DNA of 64,000 nucleotides from Gemmatimonadota bacterium (GCA_040388535.1 JAZKBR010000001.1:702181-766180), one strand, 5' to 3'. Shown: positions 1 to 10,337, counted from the first letter of the stretch. The notes: generated by a model not told the origin, from the letters alone. Numbers and translations are program-made.

Positions 1-301
1 TGACGAGGAAGTTTTCGGCGCCGGCCTGCATCGCCTGCACCGCAGTGGCAATGGCGGCATCGCCGGTCATCATGATGACCGCGGTATCGCGAGTGCGGAA
101 TTGTTCGAGGACTTCGAGGCCGTCCATTCCGGGAAGGCCGAGGTCAAGCAGGACCACGTCGGGGCGGGCACGATCGAAGGTGACCAGGCCAGCTTCGCCG
201 CTGAGTTCCGTGAAGACATCCCAGCCGCGATGCTCGAAATACGCGCCGATATTCTTCAGCAGCGTCACGTCGTCGTCGATCAGGAGCAGCGATTCGGTCA
301 T
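1..301 (-). CDS. Response regulator, receiver domain (partial)
   Basis: This is the first 100 codons of a response regulator; the gene runs off the left edge. The start is the ATG at 301. The visible part is a receiver (CheY-like) domain: an acidic triplet near residues 9-11 (LLIDDD), the likely phospho-acceptor Asp in DVVLLDLGLPGMDG near residue 55, and the conserved Thr in VIMMTGDA. The last residues (AMQAGAENFLV) lead into the usual Lys-Pro, which lies outside the window. The alpha4 stretch AIATAVQAMQAGA is of the kind common in NtrC-type and short OmpR-like regulators, but the output domain is not visible, so the subclass is open. It lies 80 bp downstream of the lipid-kinase gene on the same strand. 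Confidence 0.85.
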   Translation of the reverse strand, partial: MTESLLLIDDDVTLLKNIGAYFEHRGWDVFTELSGEAGLVTFDRARPDVVLLDLGLPGMDGLEVLEQFRTRDTAVIMMTGDAAIATAVQAMQAGAENFLV

Positions 302-381
302 GGGGTCGGCACGTCGTTCGGGGTGGCGGAAGCTAAGCCGGACGTCCAATAACTTACCACTTCATTTCGGGGAGGGGCCCG

Positions 382-1284
382 TCAGCCGGGATGCGCCACC
401 CGGATCGCCCCCGGGACCACGGTGGCCACGAACGGGGTCTCGCCCCCGGCCTCGCCGTCCAACTGCACTGGCTGCGGGCCCTCCAGCGTCCGGACCGAGA
501 TTTCCTTCCCCCGCGCATAGCCCACGAAGACGTCCTTGCCGTAGGTGCCGGAAGCATCGCGGAGGAGGTCCCAGACCGCTCGGACGCTCCCCCCAACCGA
601 ATTGGATTGGAACACCACCAGGTCGAGCAGGCCGTCTTCCGGAGAGATGCCCTGACCCAGCCGGATGATCGGCGGGATGATGTCGCCGCAATTGGCCACC
701 AGCAGCATCGCGGCGTCGAGTTGCGTCACCGAGCCATCGACAGTGATCTCGTAGGGGACGCTGCGAACCTGGGGCAGCACCCGGAGCGTGGTGGCGAAGT
801 AGGCCATCATTCCCCATTTGTGCTTCTGCCGCGAGGGCGTCTCGGTCATCACCCGCGCATCGGCGCCGGCCCCGCACGCGACGGCGAAGTAGTGGGTGCC
901 GTCGTACCGTTCCATCCGACCGAGATCGAGCGGGCGGACGCTGCCCCGCAGGATCGCATCGATCGCTTTGACCGGATTGTTCGGGAGCTTGAGATTTCCT
1001 GCGAGCAGATTGCCGGTGCCGCCGGGAATGACTCCGAGCGTGACATCGGTGCCGACCAGCGCCGCGGCCGCCTGCATCGTGGTACCATCGCCGCCGAAGA
1101 CCGCGACCATGTCGACGCCACTGCTGACACCATACTCCGACAGCTTCCTTGCATCCCCCGGACCACCTGTGGCGAGGGTTTCGAGTTCCCACCCTGCTGT
1201 GCGAAAGACCTGTTCGATTCCCTTGACCGCCGCGGCCGCCGTACGCGCAGCGTTGGGATTCGCAATCAACAACGCCTTGGCCAA
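382..1284 (-). CDS. Diacylglycerol/lipid kinase family protein
   Basis: A 300-residue protein of the DAGK catalytic / YegS-BmrU family, which phosphorylates diacylglycerol or related lipids with ATP. The nucleotide-binding GGDGT motif is at residues 64-68, followed by the family block GVIPGGTGNLLAGNL near residue 90. The C-terminal half is the beta-sandwich lipid-binding domain, with EDGLLDLVV. Length fits the family (about 300). The start is TTG at 1284, directly after the TAA of tamB with no spacer, so translation is probably coupled to tamB. The lipid substrate cannot be read from sequence; a sphingosine-kinase-like role is the alternative. Confidence 0.88.
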   Translation of the reverse strand: MAKALLIANPNAARTAAAAVKGIEQVFRTAGWELETLATGGPGDARKLSEYGVSSGVDMVAVFGGDGTTMQAAAALVGTDVTLGVIPGGTGNLLAGNLKLPNNPVKAIDAILRGSVRPLDLGRMERYDGTHYFAVACGAGADARVMTETPSRQKHKWGMMAYFATTLRVLPQVRSVPYEITVDGSVTQLDAAMLLVANCGDIIPPIIRLGQGISPEDGLLDLVVFQSNSVGGSVRAVWDLLRDASGTYGKDVFVGYARGKEISVRTLEGPQPVQLDGEAGGETPFVATVVPGAIRVAHPG

Positions 1285-4200
1285 TTAATAGTCCTTCTGC
1301 CAGAGCAGACCCGCACCGAGCTGGTAGCGGCTTTGGATATTGAAGACATCACTGGTGCGGCACGACTGGAGTGGTTCCGCTGTCGCCTGGGCGCGCCAGG
1401 TCTTCGAGAAGCGGTACTCGAGCGTCGCGCCGAAATTCTTCCCCGAGAAGCTCTGTTTCGCGCCACCAAAACAGCCGCCGGCGGTCGCGGTGACGAACCA
1501 TTTGGATCCGATCTGTCGGCCGACCGCGAGCTGCGTCAGGTTCGACCCGCCAGTATAGCCCCCGTTAAGGAATCCGGGGCGGATCTCGAAGAGGTCGAAT
1601 CCGAGTTCATTTCCGAGCGAGCGCTGAAACTCGTTGGAAAGCGCGGTTCCCAGCAGGGCCATCCCGGTCTGCACCGCCTGCGACACCCCATTGGATTGTC
1701 CGCCCGCGACCTGAAACTCACTCCGCCCGAAGATCAGGTAGGACACCAGGTCGCGTTCGGCGATGCTCCTCCCCGGGCTCGTGAGGGAGAGGCTCGGCAC
1801 CAGAATCGAGCCACCGATCTTGGCCACGATGGGAATTTCCTCGCCGTCGACGGTGCGGACGACGTGTCGTGCCTGGAGGTCGAGCAAGGCGTTCAGGTCG
1901 GGGGTGCCGAGGTACCGCACCGTACCACGTTCGATGGTGAAGTCGCGACTCACCGGCCCGATCTTGAGGGTGTAGGTCCCCCGCGGTGCGTTGAACTCAC
2001 CGTCGAGGCGGTATTGCTTGCGCAACTTGTTGACTGTGACCTGTCCTTCAAGTTGCACGTTTGCCTCGGAGCTGCGCAGCCAGACCTCACTCCCGACCTG
2101 GAAGGTCAGGTTGCGGATCTCGAGCGAATCGAGGAAGCGGCTCTGGAACGCGGCGCCCAGGCTCTGTCGCCGGAACGCCGTGGTGTCGACGAGATCGAGA
2201 TTCTCAGGGTCCTCGAGGTCGACGATTCGCTTGGTGACCAGGTCGGCGAAGTAGAGCACGCTCCCCGAGAGCGTCCCATCGCCGGTGAGAACCGGACGCT
2301 CGATCGGCCCCCGCAGCAGGAAGGAACCGGTCGGGCGCAGCCGCAGGTAATCCGGGACATCCATCACCAGGAAGCCCTGCGAGTTGAAGCGCAGGTCAAG
2401 ATTCGGCTGCGTCAGCCCCACGAACCGGATGCCCCCCTTGATGTCGATGTCGCCCTCGCCACTGCTCATCAGCAGCGTGTCGACCACCAGCGAATCGCCA
2501 CTGAAGCGGGCGACCCCTTCGATCGGCCCGTAGCGCACGCCGAGACTTGGCAGCGTCATCCGTCCTTCGTGGATTGCCAGCGAACCATCGAGACGGGGAG
2601 CAGCCCATGTGCCGGTTGCGCGCATATCCAGGGCCATCGTCCCCTTCGTGTCCTTGATCGACGGCGTGAAGGCCTCGAGCACCAGGAGATCCACCGAGTC
2701 GGCACTGGCGGTGATCTCGAGCGGGCCGGGCAGCTTCCGCTCGGTCCGCTTCGCGAGCGCGAGGTCGAGCGGCAGCGCGACATCGACTTCCAGAATCGGG
2801 TCGCCGGTGCGCCAGAAGGAGAGGCGCGACCGCAGCTTCTGCTCCTGATAGTCGAACACCGCACGCATCATCGGCGCCCGCACGTCACCAACGACCGGAC
2901 CCGCGACGCCCATGCTGCCGCGCATCAGCGGGAGGTCGCGCGTACCGGTGAGATGCAGGTCGAGTGACGCGAGGCCGGAGATGGTGCTCGCCTCGGCATT
3001 GAGCAGGTTGAACACATCGCTCAGCTGCAACCCAACCACACTCGCGGTGAGATCACCGGCCCCGCCACCGGGCACCACGCCCACCATCGTGAAGGCGCCA
3101 CTGCCATCGGTGGTATGCATCGCGAGAGTATCGGCGAGCGTGACTCCGCGGTCGGTGATGGTCATCCGCGCCGGACGCACCAGCTGCCACTGCTGTACCG
3201 GCAGGCCGAGTGTCAGGGAGTCGAGTTGCAGGGTCGAAACATCACCGCGTGAAAGCCAGGCGCCGCCACCAGCGAAATGCGCGCGATGCATCCGGGCGTT
3301 CCCGGCGAGCAACAGGGAATCGGGACGGCCCGACAGCCTTACCCGGACCGAATCGATCACCCGGGCACCCATCGAGAGCGTGTCGATGGTCGCGTTGAGC
3401 GTGATCCCATTGGCACCGAGCGAATCGGCGGTGAACATCCCGGACATCGCAGTGACCCGCCAGCTGTCGAGCAGCAGGTCCTCGACCTCGAAGGTCCCGG
3501 CGACGGTCGCGTTGTCCAGCGAGCCATGCACCGTGAGCGCCGCGCGAGCGAGGCCGTCGAGGATGTGCGGGTGAAGGGTGTCGGCGGCGACGCCGAGTGT
3601 CGCCCGTGCGAGGGAATCGAAGGCGGCGAGTGACGAGGCCGCACCGGTAACGCGCAGCGTGCCCGAATCGGGTGCGGCGTACCCGATGGTGCCGGCCGCG
3701 TCGACGCGCCCGTCGGGCCAGAGCACGGTGGCGGTGTCAACGGTGATGAGGCCGTCGGCCGCGCGGAATCCGGCCATGATGGCCTGGAAGGTGACGCCGC
3801 CCACGCGCGACTGATCAAAATTCACCGTCATCCGGCCGCGCGGCGGGATCAGGGAGTCGATCGTTCCGCTCACGACGATTCGCCCATTGAGCGCGCTCGA
3901 CGTTCCCTTCCCCGTCATCGCGGCGATGTCGGCACGCTGCAGATCCACCACCAGCGAGTCGGCGCCGAAGCGCGGCGGCATCAAGGTCACCTTCCCTTTG
4001 GCCACGATATGCCCGACCTCTCCCGAGAGATCGGCGTTGAGATCAAGTGATTCGAGCGAGCCGTTGGCCACGACATGTCCGGTGAGGCCACCAAGCGCCG
4101 CGAGCTGGGGATACCCGGAGCGCAATGCGTTGAACGAGAGCTGGTCGAAATCGGCATCGAGCGCGAGCCCGAGCACCGGATTGCGAGTGTCGAAGCGAAC

Positions 4201-5676
4201 GGCGCCTACCATCCGCGAGAGTGCCGCGTTCGGCGCGCGGTGTTCGACGGTCCCCTGAAAGCGCGCATTCTGCCATGAGCCGTCGAGGTGACCCACCAGG
4301 TGGAGATCACCCGGAATGATGATCGCTGGCACCAGGCGGTTCACCGTCCCGAGTGCGATCACCGACTCGTCAAGCCGGAACCCCTCGAATACGGCGCCTT
4401 CGGCGCCGCCGAAATGGATCAGCCCATTGATCACGAAGTGGGAACGGGGGGTACCCGCCACCAGCGCGTCGGCGAACCAGAGATCGCCTCCGAGCGTGAG
4501 GCCATCGAGGAAGCCGTTCGCGAGCAGGCGACCGTTGAGGGTGCCCGCGACCGGCAGGGTATCGAGATAGGGACGCATCACCCGCACCGGCACATTCCGC
4601 AGCGCGAGATCGAGGTCGCGCATGCCGAGGCCGCGGGCGTTGTCGACGATCGCCACCAGCTTGCCGGTGGCAGAGGTGTCACCGGCACCGAGCGTCAGAT
4701 GCGTCAGCGCATAGTCGGTGCGAGTGCCGCTGCTGGACTTGGCCACGACCCGACCGCTTCCCTTCCAGTCGGGGAAGTCGGGTGAAATCCAGTGCAGATC
4801 CGCGAGATCGACTCGCCGCGCGTCGAGTGCGAAATCGAAGAGAATGGTGTCGCGAGGCCAGCGCACGGCGCCGCCGCCACGGACGCTCGTCCCCGGCAGA
4901 TCGGCGTGTTCGAGCGTAAACCGCAACGAATCGTGGGCGGTCAGGATCTCGCCCTTGAGGTCGGTGAGGGTGAGCTTCGGGTCGCCGAGCTCAGCAGCAA
5001 GCGACGCGATCTGGGCGAGAATCGGCTCGTGCGCGGGCGTCGACAGCCGCAGATAAGGAATCGAGGCCGTGAAGTGCTTCGCGGTATACACCCGCACCAG
5101 ACCGTCGACACCAGGGCGGATGTCAGGCTGGTTGGGCGCGGCCGCGTTACGCGAGGCGGGGAGCTTCGGTGGCCGAGCGGTGGTGGGTGCGTCGACCCGG
5201 ATATCGCCGTCGTGGATCGCGACGCTGCGGAATTCGACCAGCGGCGGGGCGCTGTTGCTTGGCTTCCCCGACGCGACGCGGAAGACTTCCTCGTAGTTCC
5301 AGCGCCCACGCTGCAAGCGCACCAGGTGAATCAGTGGTTTCTCGAGCCGCAGTTCGCTCATCACGATCCGGCCGGCGAGGAGCTCGGGGAGGATGTAGCG
5401 CGCCTCGATTTCGGGGGCCTGCAACACCACGCCGCCCAGCGAATCATGAATCGTCACATCACGGAGCACGATGTGATTAAGGATGTTGCCGCCGAGCGAG
5501 CCGATATGAATCCGCCCAGCGACACTGCCGGTGAGGTAGGCAGTGGCGAGGCGCGCCGAGAGGGCACGTCCGGGCGTGGTCCAGAGCAGCGCCACTACAG
5601 TCCCCGCGATCGTCGCGAGGACGACCGCGGGCGGCAGCAGCAGCCCGGCCGTGATCCGGTGGACCCAGCGTCGCAT
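1285..5676 (-). CDS. tamB: Translocation/assembly module protein TamB
   Basis: A 1463-residue inner-membrane-anchored protein of the TamB (DUF490, AsmA-like) family. These proteins span the periplasm as a long lipid-conducting or substrate-guiding beta-groove and work with an Omp85 partner in outer-membrane assembly. An N-terminal membrane segment is visible at about residues 10-35. A long repetitive beta-rich body follows, with many short DL.L...G..V-type strands, and the conserved C-terminal TamB domain ends in barrel-like strands and an aromatic terminus (WQKDY). ATG at 5676 abuts the TAG of the upstream Omp85 gene, and the kinase gene abuts its TAA. This tamA-tamB-type adjacency supports the assignment strongly. 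Confidence 0.92.
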   Translation of the reverse strand: MRRWVHRITAGLLLPPAVVLATIAGTVVALLWTTPGRALSARLATAYLTGSVAGRIHIGSLGGNILNHIVLRDVTIHDSLGGVVLQAPEIEARYILPELLAGRIVMSELRLEKPLIHLVRLQRGRWNYEEVFRVASGKPSNSAPPLVEFRSVAIHDGDIRVDAPTTARPPKLPASRNAAAPNQPDIRPGVDGLVRVYTAKHFTASIPYLRLSTPAHEPILAQIASLAAELGDPKLTLTDLKGEILTAHDSLRFTLEHADLPGTSVRGGGAVRWPRDTILFDFALDARRVDLADLHWISPDFPDWKGSGRVVAKSSSGTRTDYALTHLTLGAGDTSATGKLVAIVDNARGLGMRDLDLALRNVPVRVMRPYLDTLPVAGTLNGRLLANGFLDGLTLGGDLWFADALVAGTPRSHFVINGLIHFGGAEGAVFEGFRLDESVIALGTVNRLVPAIIIPGDLHLVGHLDGSWQNARFQGTVEHRAPNAALSRMVGAVRFDTRNPVLGLALDADFDQLSFNALRSGYPQLAALGGLTGHVVANGSLESLDLNADLSGEVGHIVAKGKVTLMPPRFGADSLVVDLQRADIAAMTGKGTSSALNGRIVVSGTIDSLIPPRGRMTVNFDQSRVGGVTFQAIMAGFRAADGLITVDTATVLWPDGRVDAAGTIGYAAPDSGTLRVTGAASSLAAFDSLARATLGVAADTLHPHILDGLARAALTVHGSLDNATVAGTFEVEDLLLDSWRVTAMSGMFTADSLGANGITLNATIDTLSMGARVIDSVRVRLSGRPDSLLLAGNARMHRAHFAGGGAWLSRGDVSTLQLDSLTLGLPVQQWQLVRPARMTITDRGVTLADTLAMHTTDGSGAFTMVGVVPGGGAGDLTASVVGLQLSDVFNLLNAEASTISGLASLDLHLTGTRDLPLMRGSMGVAGPVVGDVRAPMMRAVFDYQEQKLRSRLSFWRTGDPILEVDVALPLDLALAKRTERKLPGPLEITASADSVDLLVLEAFTPSIKDTKGTMALDMRATGTWAAPRLDGSLAIHEGRMTLPSLGVRYGPIEGVARFSGDSLVVDTLLMSSGEGDIDIKGGIRFVGLTQPNLDLRFNSQGFLVMDVPDYLRLRPTGSFLLRGPIERPVLTGDGTLSGSVLYFADLVTKRIVDLEDPENLDLVDTTAFRRQSLGAAFQSRFLDSLEIRNLTFQVGSEVWLRSSEANVQLEGQVTVNKLRKQYRLDGEFNAPRGTYTLKIGPVSRDFTIERGTVRYLGTPDLNALLDLQARHVVRTVDGEEIPIVAKIGGSILVPSLSLTSPGRSIAERDLVSYLIFGRSEFQVAGGQSNGVSQAVQTGMALLGTALSNEFQRSLGNELGFDLFEIRPGFLNGGYTGGSNLTQLAVGRQIGSKWFVTATAGGCFGGAKQSFSGKNFGATLEYRFSKTWRAQATAEPLQSCRTSDVFNIQSRYQLGAGLLWQKDY

Positions 5677-7818
5677 CTAGAAGGCCTGCCCCACGGAGAA
5701 GTGCAGCGTGTAATTCCTGCCGCGATCCTTCACGTAGTCGGGCCGCACCTGAATCAGTTCGCCCGTGATGCTGTTGGCCGAATAGAGCGTGCCGGCCTGG
5801 AGCTTGTAGGGGTTGTAGCCGACATCAAAGCGGATCGGCCCGAGCGGCGAGGCAAAGCGGAGGCCGACACCCGGCGTCACCCGGACCACGGCATTGTTGC
5901 CGCCTTCCCAGAGCGCACCCGCATCGACAAAGGCCGCAAAGCGAAGGCGTTGCGACAGCACCGGCGAGGGCAGTCGCAGCTCGAGGTTCGCCACGGCGAT
6001 GCGGTCACCGCCGGTCGCGGCGACGCGCACCAGAGCGGCGTCGGGCTCGCCGGCCTCGTTGAACGAGGAATCCCGGGCGACATAGACCACCGGACCAAGT
6101 TCGTTGCGATCGAAGCCGCGCACGTCGTTGGGGCCGCCAGCGTAGAAACGCTGATCCGGTGGCACAAAGTTGGCGGTCGTCCCGCTCGCGAGATTGATCT
6201 TCGGCGCGTAGACCGCACCGCCGCGCAGGTGACTCGCGAGCACGATGCTCCGCGTCAACGGAAGGTAGAACGAGGCGTCGCCCACGACGCGCCAGAACTG
6301 CTGTCGATCGGAACTGCCGATGAAGCGCGACGAGACGGTGGCCTCGATCGACATCAGTGATCCGCGGGACGGATCGAGGAGATTGTTGACTCGCTGCCGG
6401 ACCGCGCTGAGCGTGAGCGTCGCGAGCACCCGTCGCTCGCGCAGCTGATCGATATCCTTGGCGACGCAGGCGTTGAAGAAGGCACAGAAGCTCACCGCGT
6501 TGGCCGACGTGGTCCCGTAGGCAAATCGATAGGTCAGCGACACCGGGATCCGGGCGTAGGTCTCCCGCGTGATCGCCGCCGACGCACCGATTTCGTCGCG
6601 CAGATAGACCTTGTATTCACTGCGACGTTCCGTGAACGCCGACAGCAACAGCGAGTTATCTGGCGAGAGAAAGCCGTTGCGGCGAAGTGACAGGGTCAGT
6701 CCGTAGTTTGCCAGTCGGGACCCGACCGAGTCCTCGCGCAGCGACGAGCAGATATTCCGCTCTGCACCAAACCCGAGCGGCGAACCGACGCCGATCTTCG
6801 AGACATGTCCCGAGAGATCGACGATCTTGCCGCCGCCGAGCGCATTGCGCGCCGTCCACCCCGCACCGGCCCGGAAACAATCGGTCGTGGCATAGCCCAG
6901 CGACGCCTGGGCGCGATGCATCGCCCCTTCCTGTACCGTCACCAGCAGCGGGACGCGAGTGCTCGAATCGGAAAACCTGGTGCTGTCGATCGCCACGCTC
7001 GCGAACCGGAAGAGTTCGGAGCCGTAGAGCGCCCGCTGCGACCGATAGATCTCTTCCTGCCGGTAGGGTTGTCCGGCGTGCGCCGTCAGCAGCGAAGCGA
7101 TGTAGCCGGAGTCGACCTGCTTGTATCCCACCACATGGATGTCGCTGAAGACGGCGGGAGTGCCCGGTCGTGCTTCGAGGATGACCTGCGCCGTCCGCAA
7201 CGTGTCGTTCACCACGAAGCGACCCGAGACGAGCGCATTGGGGTAGCCGCTATTGCTCAGCCGCGTGACCAGGGTGTCCCTGGAAGCCTCGAGGACATAG
7301 CGTGAGAAGACGTCACCCTTGGCGAGCGGGAGATCGAGCGTGAGTTCCTTCCGGTCCGCCTCGGCGAGCGAGTCGAGCCCCGCAAACTCGAGCGTCTCGA
7401 CCCGCACCGGCAATCCTTCGGTGATCTTGAAGGTGATGTAGATGTCCTGGTCGGTCCGGCGAACCACCGTGTCGACCTTGACGTCGAGGTAGCCGCTGCG
7501 GCGATAGACCAGCTGCACCCGCAGAATGTCGCGAAGGAAGTCCTGCTGGTTGAAGAGCCGCTTCTGGCCAAGCCCGAGCCAGCGGAACGCACTCCAGCGC
7601 GCGAACGCCGACGAGTTCGTCGTCGCGATCGCCGCTGCGAGGGTGGTGGCATCGACGGCGTGGTTGCCGGAGAACGAGAGTCCCCGGATGACCAGTTGCG
7701 ACGATTGCGCCGCAACCGGCACCGGAGCGCTCGCGCCCAGGGCGACCGCCACAAGACCCCCCTGAAGCAGCCGCCGTGTGCCGCTGCTCCACCCGCTTGA
7801 CCCGCCGATTGACCGCAT
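5677..7818 (-). CDS. Omp85-family outer membrane protein (TamA/BamA-like)
   Basis: A 713-residue Omp85 protein. A signal peptide ends near AAQ at about residue 38. Several POTRA repeats then cover roughly residues 40-330 (for example SGYLDVKVDTVV and LSNSGYPNALVSG, typical POTRA helix-strand pieces). The C-terminal 16-stranded barrel domain has the hallmark near GPNDVRGFDRNELGP and ends in the aromatic beta-signal SVGQAF. The partner gene tamB follows without a gap, so this is more likely the TamA role than the essential BamA, though many phyla lacking TamA use a BamA-like partner for TamB. It is divergently arranged with the binding-protein gene, 69 bp away start to start. Confidence 0.9.
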   Translation of the reverse strand: MRSIGGSSGWSSGTRRLLQGGLVAVALGASAPVPVAAQSSQLVIRGLSFSGNHAVDATTLAAAIATTNSSAFARWSAFRWLGLGQKRLFNQQDFLRDILRVQLVYRRSGYLDVKVDTVVRRTDQDIYITFKITEGLPVRVETLEFAGLDSLAEADRKELTLDLPLAKGDVFSRYVLEASRDTLVTRLSNSGYPNALVSGRFVVNDTLRTAQVILEARPGTPAVFSDIHVVGYKQVDSGYIASLLTAHAGQPYRQEEIYRSQRALYGSELFRFASVAIDSTRFSDSSTRVPLLVTVQEGAMHRAQASLGYATTDCFRAGAGWTARNALGGGKIVDLSGHVSKIGVGSPLGFGAERNICSSLREDSVGSRLANYGLTLSLRRNGFLSPDNSLLLSAFTERRSEYKVYLRDEIGASAAITRETYARIPVSLTYRFAYGTTSANAVSFCAFFNACVAKDIDQLRERRVLATLTLSAVRQRVNNLLDPSRGSLMSIEATVSSRFIGSSDRQQFWRVVGDASFYLPLTRSIVLASHLRGGAVYAPKINLASGTTANFVPPDQRFYAGGPNDVRGFDRNELGPVVYVARDSSFNEAGEPDAALVRVAATGGDRIAVANLELRLPSPVLSQRLRFAAFVDAGALWEGGNNAVVRVTPGVGLRFASPLGPIRFDVGYNPYKLQAGTLYSANSITGELIQVRPDYVKDRGRNYTLHFSVGQAF

Positions 7819-7887
7819 TGTCTAAATCTGGTTTCTTGAAGGGGTTACGCCAACCTTCTCGCTGTCTCGATGTCCCGCCGGAGCCCG

Positions 7888-9420
7888 ATGTCCCGTCCGC
7901 TCGTTGCGCTGCTGGGACTGCTCGTCACCGCCTGCGGCAGTGGCATCCCCAAGGGCCTGACCTATTACTGGTCCGGGGACCCGCGCTCACTGGACCCGGC
8001 ACTCTCTACGGACGTTCCGACGGGCGAGGCGGTCACACTCCTTTTCGATAACCTGACCCAGTTCGACCCCGAAGGGGCCGTGGTGCCGGGGCTGGCCACC
8101 CGCTGGTGGCCCTCACCTGACGGGAAGACCTGGACCTTCCGGCTCCGCGCCGGCGTGGTCTTCAGCGATGGACGCCCGCTCGGTGTGGCCGCGATCGAAG
8201 CCTCATTCCTCCGGGCATTGCGGATGCGGAAGGAGGGCGGCCGGATCTGGCCCCTGCTCCCTATCGACGGTTCAACCGCGGTGGCGGACTCCGGCGCCGA
8301 ACACCTTCGGGGCCTCGCTGTACTCGACGATTCGACCATCGCATTCACCCTCACCGAACCGCTCAACATCTTCCCCAAGCTGATCGCGATGCCGGTCGCG
8401 GCGATCGTGCCGACCCCGACCGCCGAGGAATTCGGGGAGCATCCGGTCGGGAGCGGCCCCTGGAAGTTCGTGTCGTGGTCGCACGACGACCTGGTCGTCT
8501 TCGCGCGGAATCCCCGCTGGTGGGGCGCACCCATCTCGGCTGATACCCTGCGGGTCCGGATCATCCCCGAGACGTTCACCCAGGCGGCTGAGTACGAGTC
8601 GGGCCGGCTCTCGGTGGTGGAAATTCCGGCAGGCGAAAGCCAGCGCTGGGATGAAACGCACGGCGCCGAGCTGCAGCGACGACCGGCGATTCGCGCGGTC
8701 TATGTCGCGATGAATACCACGCGCGGCCCGCTCACCGATGTGCGGGTGCGCCGGGCGATCAATCACGCCGTGAATGTGCCGGCGATCCTCGACCGGGTGA
8801 TTCACAACCGGGGGGTGCTCGCGGCCGGCACGATCCCGCCAGGCCTCGATGGCTACGACTCCACTCGGAAGCGCTATCAGTATGACCCCGCCCTCGCGCG
8901 TCGGCTGCTCGCCGAGGCCGGCCACGCCACCGACCTGAAGCTGCAGCTCTGGCGCTCGCAACGGGCCGACTTCGCGCGGATCGCGCAGGCGATCCAGGCC
9001 GACCTCGAGCGCGTCGGCGTGGCGCTCGAAATCGTCGAGCGCGATGCCTCGACCGCACGCGCCACCGCGCGCAAGGGCGACGCCGATCTCTTCCTCGCCG
9101 ACTGGTGGGCCGACTACCCTGACGGCGAGAACTTCACCTACCCGCTTTTTCATTCGAGCAACGCGGGCACCGGTGGCAACTACGCCTTCGTGAAGAATCC
9201 CCAGCTCGACTCGATGCTGGTGCGCGCCCGCGCGACACCGGACTCACTCGAGAAGCGCCGGTTGCTGACGGAGATCGATGCCCGGGTCTTCGACCTCGCA
9301 CCCTGGCTCTTCTGCTGGTTTCCCACCGATGTCTGGGCGATGCGGCCCGAGGTGCACGGCTGGAAGTATCCCGCCGTCTTCACCGGACAGCGCTGGACCA
9401 CCGTGACCCTCGATCGATGA
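7888..9420 (+). CDS. Peptide ABC transporter substrate-binding lipoprotein
   Basis: A family 5 (DppA/OppA-type) extracellular solute-binding protein of about 510 residues. I chose ATG 7888 because GGAG lies just upstream and it gives a compact lipoprotein signal with lipobox LVTAC, so the mature protein starts at Cys. An ATG at 7870 is in frame and possible. Family landmarks are the opening block WSGDPRSLDPALS, LADWWADYPDGENF and the C-terminal region LAPWLFCWFPTDVWAM. It binds peptides or similar ligands in the periplasm for the inner-membrane permease. The stop codon overlaps the permease ATG by 4 bp (ATGA), so the two are co-translated. Confidence 0.9.
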   Translation: MSRPLVALLGLLVTACGSGIPKGLTYYWSGDPRSLDPALSTDVPTGEAVTLLFDNLTQFDPEGAVVPGLATRWWPSPDGKTWTFRLRAGVVFSDGRPLGVAAIEASFLRALRMRKEGGRIWPLLPIDGSTAVADSGAEHLRGLAVLDDSTIAFTLTEPLNIFPKLIAMPVAAIVPTPTAEEFGEHPVGSGPWKFVSWSHDDLVVFARNPRWWGAPISADTLRVRIIPETFTQAAEYESGRLSVVEIPAGESQRWDETHGAELQRRPAIRAVYVAMNTTRGPLTDVRVRRAINHAVNVPAILDRVIHNRGVLAAGTIPPGLDGYDSTRKRYQYDPALARRLLAEAGHATDLKLQLWRSQRADFARIAQAIQADLERVGVALEIVERDASTARATARKGDADLFLADWWADYPDGENFTYPLFHSSNAGTGGNYAFVKNPQLDSMLVRARATPDSLEKRRLLTEIDARVFDLAPWLFCWFPTDVWAMRPEVHGWKYPAVFTGQRWTTVTLDR

Positions 9421-10337
9421 TTCGCTACATCGCGCTCCGCCTGCTGCTGCTGATCCCGACGCTGCTCGGCGTGCTCGCCGTCACCTTCGCGCTGCTCTAC
9501 CTCGCGCCCGGCGACCCGGTGGCCGCGATTGTCGGCGAGCGCGCCGACAGTGCCACGGTAGCGCGTGTGCGGCAGGAACTCCGACTCGATGACCCGGTAC
9601 CGCTTCGGTTCGTGCGCTACGCCGGTGGCGTAGTTCGCGGCGATCTGGGTCGCAGCTATATCACCCGACGGCCGATCGTGCGCGAGCTGGCGCAACGCTT
9701 TCCCGCCACGCTTCGCCTTGCCGGAGCAGCGATGCTGATCGCGATCTGTTTCGGCTTGAGCATCGGCATTCTTGGCGCTCTGCGGCCAGGTTCGTGGGCC
9801 GACCGAATCGCGACCCTTGGCGCCTATCTCGGGATCTCTTTTCCGGTCTACTGGGTCGGTTTGCTGCTGATCCTGGGCTTCGCTGTGACGCTGCGCTGGT
9901 TTCCACCCTCGGGGTACGGCGGCCTGCTCTTCCTGGTACTCCCCGCGATCACCCTGGGGATGCGATCGGTCGCGTTCCTGGCCCGGATGACGCGCTCGGC
10001 CATGCGTGAAGTGCTCGGCAGCGACCTGGTCCGGACCGCCCGCGCGAAGGGGCTCAGCGAGCGGCGCGTGGTCCTCCGCCACGCCCTCGGCAATGCGCTG
10101 TTGCCGATCATCACCGTGATCGGGCTCGACTTCGGTTCGTACCTCACTGGCTCGATCCTCACCGAGACGATCTTTTCGTGGCCAGGTGTTGGCCGGTATG
10201 TCCTCACCGCCATCGACAAGCGCGACCTGCCGGCGATTCAGGGGAGTATCCTCTTTCTGTCGCTGGTGTTCGTCCTCGCCAACCTGCTCACCGACCTCTG
10301 CTACGCCGCCGCCGACCCACGAGTCGCCTATGACTAA
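9417..10337 (+). CDS. ABC transporter permease, DppB/OppB type
   Basis: A 306-residue inner-membrane permease with the DppB N-terminal signature (first membrane helix, then LAPGDPVAAIVGE) and about six membrane segments. The cytoplasmic EAA-like loop that docks the ATPase is at DLVRTARAKGLSERRVV. The periplasmic block SWPGVGRYV is also typical. Length matches DppB. No DppC-type second permease and no ATPase follow; the next gene is a peptidase. It must therefore recruit partners encoded elsewhere, or work as a homodimer. The next gene's ATG sits inside its last eight bases. Confidence 0.93.
   Translation: MIRYIALRLLLLIPTLLGVLAVTFALLYLAPGDPVAAIVGERADSATVARVRQELRLDDPVPLRFVRYAGGVVRGDLGRSYITRRPIVRELAQRFPATLRLAGAAMLIAICFGLSIGILGALRPGSWADRIATLGAYLGISFPVYWVGLLLILGFAVTLRWFPPSGYGGLLFLVLPAITLGMRSVAFLARMTRSAMREVLGSDLVRTARAKGLSERRVVLRHALGNALLPIITVIGLDFGSYLTGSILTETIFSWPGVGRYVLTAIDKRDLPAIQGSILFLSLVFVLANLLTDLCYAAADPRVAYD

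Noticed and set aside
391..2967. Open frame of about 858 codons on the plus strand opposite the lipid kinase and tamB
   Set aside because: It is an antisense shadow: composition is Arg/Glu/His-rich, no domain is recognisable, and tamB plus the lipid kinase cover the same bases with clear families.
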